A stretch of DNA of 19,513 nucleotides from Fusobacteriaceae bacterium (GTDB lineage Bacteria > Fusobacteriota > Fusobacteriia > Fusobacteriales > Fusobacteriaceae), in contig JAFGUR010000074.1 of NCBI GenBank assembly GCA_016938425.1, positions 1 through 19,513 of the forward strand, in the 5' to 3' direction. The position numbers were made by a program, and so were the translations under genes. This document shows positions 15,890 through 19,513 of the stretch, in pieces (within the stretch, counting starts at the first letter, position 1; each line of letters opens with the position of its first letter). The notes beneath the pieces were generated by a model. It had not been told where the DNA came from and did no database searches. It worked only from the letters and a program-made list of their open reading frames with translations.

Positions 15890-15910
15890 ATTATTTATAC
15901 TCAAAAATTT

Positions 15911-15949
15911 TAAAAAATATAAAAGGCACAAAGAAATTCTTCATGCCTT
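15911..15949 (-). terminator. Rho-independent terminator after the esterase gene
   Basis: On the minus strand, AAGGCATGAAGA pairs with TCTTTGTGCCTT (12 bp including two wobble pairs; loop ATT), followed by TTTTATATTTTTT. It lies 37 bp past the esterase stop and upstream of the riboswitch promoter. Confidence 0.75.
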
Positions 15950-15985
15950 GTATTTTATATGTTTTAGAGAAATGATTGGGATAAT

Positions 15986-17101
15986 CTATTTTTTTTGTTT
16001 AAATAACCATTCTCTCATAGCTTCATTTTTATAGGCAAGAACCCATGCAAAATGACCATCTGGGAAAATGAAAGTATCTTTATTAAATTCTGTATAAATA
16101 GGATTAGCTCCTAAATTTCTTAAAGCAGAAATAGCATTTCTGTCATAACTTACTGGAATTACTGAATCATTTTCAGCATGGAATGCCCAAATAGGTTTAT
16201 TTTTTAAAACAGCTATTGTATTAATATCTCCACCACCAGCAACAGGAACCATTGCAGCAAATAAATTTGGATATGTTTGGTTTAATAACCAAGTACCAAA
16301 TCCACCTTGAGATAATCCAGTACAATACAAACGATTAGTATCTATATTTTTCTTATATTTGTTTAAAACTTCATTCAAAACTTTATATGTTAATTTTAAA
16401 TCTTTTCCTACTGTCATTACATTTTTAAGATTTACAACATTATCTTCCCCTCTAGTTACTCCAAATCCACCATCCCAAGAACTATGTGCTTGTGGAGCTA
16501 AAACAAAGCAAGGTCTTTTAGCTTGTTCTTCAGGTTTCGCCCAAATAGTTGCTCCTTGATTAGCTAACAATTGCTTTTCATTGTCGTCTCCTCTTTCTCC
16601 ACCACCATGCATAAATAATACTAAAGGATATGTTTTGTTTGTATCATAATTCTCTGGAACATAAAGTCTGTATGGCATTGTTAATCCAGTTTCTTTATCA
16701 GTGTATACAAATTTTAAAAATTTATCAGCAACTGGTTTAATGTCTTCTCTAGTAACATTAATTTTATAAGTTTTTTTAGCTCCATCTGTAGCTGTAACAA
16801 CTATTTCAACTTTATTATCACCAACACTTATTGGAACCATGAAATTTTCTGAGTTACTTATATTTTTATCTCCTATTTTTATAGTACTAGTATTATCAAA
16901 TAATAAAGGTTTAATAAAAATATTTCCAATATCACTTTGAAGATTTAACCTATAGTCTTCTACCATAGGTTGGAATAATGGCGCTATAGGAGCTCCCCCT
17001 GTAGCATAAATTGTTAAATCTTTTAATAATGCATTTCCTGCTGCAAAAATATTTACAGATAAAATAATTAGTGCTAATAATATGTTTCTAATTTTTTTCA
17101 T
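15986..17101 (-). CDS. Secreted α/β-hydrolase esterase with N-terminal cadherin-like domain
   Basis: A 371-aa exported hydrolase. The signal peptide is MKKIRNILLALIILSVNIFAAG. Residues about 25-120 resemble a cadherin-like β-sandwich domain (LKDLTIY start, VGDNKVEIVVTATDGAKKTY near its end). The catalytic domain follows from about residue 130. The motif LFMHGGGERGDD gives the oxyanion region, the nucleophile is Ser264 in GLSQGGFG, the acid is Asp312 in AENDSVIP, and the base is His350 in DGHFAWV. The triad is complete. This layout resembles PHB-depolymerase/CE1-like esterases and Thermotoga EstA-type esterases with an Ig-like domain. It probably removes acyl groups (acetyl or feruloyl) from plant glycans; the substrate is inferred from the neighbouring porin and GH39 genes. 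The gene follows the LamB-type porin after 99 bp and has an AAAGGAG Shine-Dalgarno. Confidence 0.88.
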   Translation of the reverse strand: MKKIRNILLALIILSVNIFAAGNALLKDLTIYATGGAPIAPLFQPMVEDYRLNLQSDIGNIFIKPLLFDNTSTIKIGDKNISNSENFMVPISVGDNKVEIVVTATDGAKKTYKINVTREDIKPVADKFLKFVYTDKETGLTMPYRLYVPENYDTNKTYPLVLFMHGGGERGDDNEKQLLANQGATIWAKPEEQAKRPCFVLAPQAHSSWDGGFGVTRGEDNVVNLKNVMTVGKDLKLTYKVLNEVLNKYKKNIDTNRLYCTGLSQGGFGTWLLNQTYPNLFAAMVPVAGGGDINTIAVLKNKPIWAFHAENDSVIPVSYDRNAISALRNLGANPIYTEFNKDTFIFPDGHFAWVLAYKNEAMREWLFKQKK

Positions 17102-17125
17102 TCAAATGCTCCTTTCATTTTTGAT

Positions 17126-17144
17126 GCTTATAAAAGTTATAAGC
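17126..17144. other. Hairpin/palindrome between porin and esterase genes
   Basis: GCTTATAA (17126-17133), loop AAG, TTATAAGC (17137-17144) form a perfect 8-bp stem. On the minus strand no T-run follows, so it is not a convincing terminator for the porin gene; it could be a processing or stabilising hairpin or an operator. Confidence 0.4.
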
Positions 17145-17200
17145 TTTTATGTATATGTAATTTAAGTATGAGTTGAAATACAATAGAGTCACTTTTTTAA

Positions 17201-18403
17201 TTAAAACCAAGTTTCAAATTGCATTCCTGCTCTTAATTCAGAGTCTTCAGTAAGCCCTGTGATTTTCTTTTCTCCTCCTATGTAAGTTGCAGAAAGTCTT
17301 ATTGCTGGTCTTACCCATTCACCCATTTGTAATTGAATAACTGGTCCTGCAGATATTTTGTATTGTGTTCCATCAGCATTCTCTACTCCAAGTTTATTCT
17401 GTGTATTATTCATAAATCCTTCATAAACCATTTCTAAATTATTAGTTAATTTTTGAGTTAATCTTCCACCAGCAGTTATGCTCGTATGAGTTTCTAAATT
17501 TGTTTTATTATCAAAATCTACTGATTCTGCCCAAACAACAGGATTTATTATCCATTTCCCTAAATCTGAATGCCCATCTATAACAATTCTCCAAGCCATG
17601 TCATCTTTATTAGTTACCATATTTCTACTTAGTAAAACAACTCCATCTTGTCTCATTCCAACACCTTTTCCTATTTCAGCAATATATTTTGTTGTCCCAG
17701 GTGCTATTCCTAATAATTTTTTTTGATTATAAGCAATTAATCCACTCACTGATGAATCAGAACTTGTTAATCTTTGTGATAAAGTTAATTTAGTGTCAAA
17801 GTTCCCATATGAGTTTTCAAAATCTATAGCTTTTGTTTGAGATTTATATTCGCCAGTAATTATTTTTCCCGTAGCAGTATTAGAAATTGTATTGTCTTCA
17901 TTAATCATAAAAGATAATTTCATTTTGTCTTTTTGATATGAAATTCCAGTACCACCTATACTTTTAAATTTATAATCTAAAGCATGAATATCTTCGCTTA
18001 GTCCAAATTTACCTGCTTTAATTGTTGCTCCATTAGGTAAGAAGTCTAAACCACCCATTTTTACAGAAGCTTCATCTAAGTAAAAATTACTACTTGCTTC
18101 TGGGTCGCTACTACTATAACTTTCAGCTAATTTAATTTCAGCCCAAGAACCATTTTGTGCAGTTATTTTTTTAGTTAAAGTTGATGTAATCCAAGTATCA
18201 TATTCATTTCCGAATCTACCTAAAGCAGTTACATTTTTTGCTTCAGTTCCAGTACTACTTGTACTTGCAGTTTCTTGTTCACTACTATCAAGATTAATTC
18301 CTGTTCCAGCTCTCATATAAAGGTTCCACGAAAAACTGTCATCTGCATAAGTACTAGATACTAACAATAAAGCCATGATTCCTAATTTAATTTTTTTGTT
18401 CAT
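17201..18403 (-). CDS. LamB/maltoporin-family outer-membrane carbohydrate porin
   Basis: A 400-aa outer-membrane channel for diffusion of oligosaccharides. The signal peptide is MNKKIKLGIMALLLVSSTYA. The mature chain starts with a strand like that of LamB (FSWNLYMRAGTGINLDSSE). It then shows LamB-type landmarks: GRFGNEYDTWITSTLTKK, WAEIKLAESYSS, the YLDEASVKMGGLDFLPNGATIKAGK segment split over two strands, and a C-terminal run of barrel strands (AGPVIQLQMGEWVRPAIRLSATYI) ending in FETWF. It is slightly shorter than E. coli LamB (446 aa). GGGAGGAT provides the Shine-Dalgarno. It is probably cotranscribed with the esterase. Family identity is judged from overall pattern; the sugar is unknown. 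Confidence 0.85.
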   Translation of the reverse strand: MNKKIKLGIMALLLVSSTYADDSFSWNLYMRAGTGINLDSSEQETASTSSTGTEAKNVTALGRFGNEYDTWITSTLTKKITAQNGSWAEIKLAESYSSSDPEASSNFYLDEASVKMGGLDFLPNGATIKAGKFGLSEDIHALDYKFKSIGGTGISYQKDKMKLSFMINEDNTISNTATGKIITGEYKSQTKAIDFENSYGNFDTKLTLSQRLTSSDSSVSGLIAYNQKKLLGIAPGTTKYIAEIGKGVGMRQDGVVLLSRNMVTNKDDMAWRIVIDGHSDLGKWIINPVVWAESVDFDNKTNLETHTSITAGGRLTQKLTNNLEMVYEGFMNNTQNKLGVENADGTQYKISAGPVIQLQMGEWVRPAIRLSATYIGGEKKITGLTEDSELRAGMQFETWF

Positions 18404-18462
18404 AAATAATCCTCCCTACATGCTTTTAAGAAATTATGTTCTAAAATAATTCTTTATGACTT

Positions 18463-18468
18463 ATTATA
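18463..18468 (-). promoter_or_regulatory. Candidate -10 box of the porin promoter
   Basis: A consensus TATAAT lies about 60 bp upstream of the porin start codon. No good -35 box is found at 16-18 bp. The leader between it and the gene contains an imperfect inverted repeat (AAGAATTAT and ATAATTTCTT) that could fold. No copy of either operator motif found elsewhere in the window occurs here. Confidence 0.45.
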
Positions 18469-18576
18469 AATCATTTTTTCGGATAAAAAGTTCCTTAAAA
18501 CATTTATTCTAGAGAAATATATATGATAAATAATTAGTTTTCTTTTAAAATTAAAAGTAAAAAACTATTTTTGTCT

Positions 18577-18611
18577 AAAAAAAAGATGAAATTTGTCCTA
18601 AATTTCATCTT
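18577..18611 (-). terminator. Rho-independent terminator after the GH39-like gene
   Basis: A perfect 12-bp stem (AAGATGAAATTT at 18583-18594, AAATTTCATCTT at 18600-18611) with a 5-nt loop runs into eight T residues on the minus strand. It lies 24 bp after the stop codon. Confidence 0.9.
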
Positions 18612-18635
18612 AAAAGATTATTTATATACACTTTT

Positions 18636-19513
18636 TCATTCTTTTTCTAAACTAATAAATATAACTTCATGGTCTTCCAATATCTCCTTTATGTTTAATC
18701 GTTCAGTTATAAAAATATTATTAAAATGTAATTTCATTTTTTCTTTTGCCTTTAAATATTCATAAATTTCTTTAGAAAGTTTTTGTGGTGCCCCCATTTC
18801 TTTCCAAGCATCATAAACTGAACCACTTGATTTGTTTAAATAATGCTTTTTTATCAAATAGTTCCCTGTAGGTAGATTATTTAAATTAATTATTATTTCT
18901 TTTTGAAATCCCTTGTCAAAGATGTCATACCTATTGATTGAATCAATATCCTCAAAGTTACCAGATTGATATTTTTCATTATAGTACAAATGGTTATAAA
19001 GTAATATTTGATATGAATTTTCTTTTCTAGTTATTATATAATTTTTATCTTTTTTAATTAGCTTATCTCCCAATTTATTAATAAGAACAAAAGTGTTGTA
19101 CGAAGACTTTTTTAAGTTATCAACAGTAAACAGTCCAAATCCACCATGAAACAAATCAGAGCCAAGACGGCTTTCAATGAGCGTCCAATATGACATGGAC
19201 TCTACTAGATTAAAATTATTTGAGATAGAATCTATAATAAAAGTATTCATAAAACATGTATCATGAGTTAAATCTTTATAATATGGACTAGAATTCCATT
19301 CACTTATATATATTTCAAAATTTCTTTTGTATTTTTCTTCAATAAATTTTATATAATTTTTAGTTAGATTTTTATAATCAATATAATCATAGTATTTTAT
19401 ATTCCATTTTACTTGATTAACTGATCCTGAAAATGATTTTATGTTGTAATAATGAAAAGATAAAAAGTCTAATTTAACATGATTATTATCCATAAAATCA
19501 ATAAATTTAAATA
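18636..19513 (-). CDS. GH39 β-xylosidase-like protein, C-terminal part (5' end outside window)
   Basis: The frame is open to the window edge: the codons before the first internal ATG (19493) read FKFIDF and continue the family pattern, so the true start lies outside. The visible ~290 residues match the second half of GH39 enzymes: FLSFHYYN, the nucleophile motif ISEWNSSP (Glu at 19299-19301), LTHDTCFMNTFII, SYWTLIESR, DLFHGGFGLFTVDN, and a C-terminal β-sandwich with YLNKSSGSVYDAWKEMGAP. The acid/base Asn-Glu half is missing from view. The likely role is release of xylose or related sugars from oligosaccharides. Some GH39 modules are fused behind AraC-type DNA-binding domains, and that cannot be excluded here because the N-terminus is not visible. 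Confidence 0.88.
   Translation of the reverse strand, partial: FKFIDFMDNNHVKLDFLSFHYYNIKSFSGSVNQVKWNIKYYDYIDYKNLTKNYIKFIEEKYKRNFEIYISEWNSSPYYKDLTHDTCFMNTFIIDSISNNFNLVESMSYWTLIESRLGSDLFHGGFGLFTVDNLKKSSYNTFVLINKLGDKLIKKDKNYIITRKENSYQILLYNHLYYNEKYQSGNFEDIDSINRYDIFDKGFQKEIIINLNNLPTGNYLIKKHYLNKSSGSVYDAWKEMGAPQKLSKEIYEYLKAKEKMKLHFNNIFITERLNIKEILEDHEVIFISLEKE

Noticed and set aside
17126..17144. Hairpin as the terminator of the porin gene
   Set aside because: No T-run follows on the minus strand; listed only as a hairpin of unknown role.
1..19513. CRISPR arrays, rRNA, tRNA, intact transposase genes
   Set aside because: Looked for on both strands; no regularly spaced repeats, no tRNA or rRNA signatures and no transposase reading frames were seen.

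Overview
The window is AT-rich (roughly 30% G+C by eye) and tightly packed. It encodes Gram-negative outer-membrane proteins (two β-barrels with signal peptides and C-terminal Phe) next to a Firmicutes-like ABC sugar importer and a Gram-positive-style SAM-I riboswitch. Ribosome-binding sites are strong (AGGAGG-like) and use of AT-rich codons is extreme. This combination fits a saccharolytic member of the Fusobacteriota (Fusobacterium mortiferum-like, Cetobacterium, Sebaldella or similar). The genus is inference; no rRNA or marker gene is present.

Region 1 (1-9770, minus strand) is a six-gene galactoside operon. Read 5'->3' on the minus strand it is: LacI-type repressor, lipoprotein sugar-binding protein, two MalF/MalG-like permeases, GH36 α-galactosidase, GH2 β-galactosidase. 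No ABC ATPase is encoded here. A stem-loop lies between the binding-protein and permease genes. A 222-bp multi-hairpin, MITE-like element with 9-bp terminal inverted repeats lies between the two galactosidase genes. Two perfect TTACACGTGTAA palindromes upstream of the repressor gene are its likely operators.

Region 2 (9772-13183) is a divergent pair: a secreted GH53 endo-β-1,4-galactanase with Ig-like and galactan-binding-like C-terminal domains (minus), and a 345-aa outer-membrane barrel protein (plus). The shared intergenic region carries three GTTAWCGWTAAC operators, two half-sites and two good promoters. These operators differ from those of the LacI gene next door, so a second regulator, not encoded here, probably controls the pair.

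Region 3 (13219-15889, minus) is a methionine-related unit: a σ70-type promoter, a SAM-I riboswitch with an intrinsic terminator, an APC/APA-superfamily transporter, and a zinc-type homocysteine S-methyltransferase. It probably salvages S-methylmethionine or a similar methyl donor.

Region 4 (15911-19513, minus) holds a secreted α/β-hydrolase esterase with a cadherin-like N-terminal domain, a LamB-type maltoporin-family protein, and the C-terminal part of a GH39 β-xylosidase-like protein running off the window end.

Proposed working model (inference): GH53 cuts pectic β-1,4-galactan outside the cytoplasm, the barrel protein(s) pass oligosaccharides through the outer membrane, the binding protein and permeases import them using a shared ATPase encoded elsewhere, and the cytoplasmic GH2 and GH36 enzymes release galactose from β- and α-linked oligosaccharides. 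The esterase, LamB-type porin and GH39 protein extend this to other plant cell-wall glycans. The window resembles a fusobacterial counterpart of a polysaccharide utilisation locus, built from porins plus an ABC importer rather than SusC/SusD.
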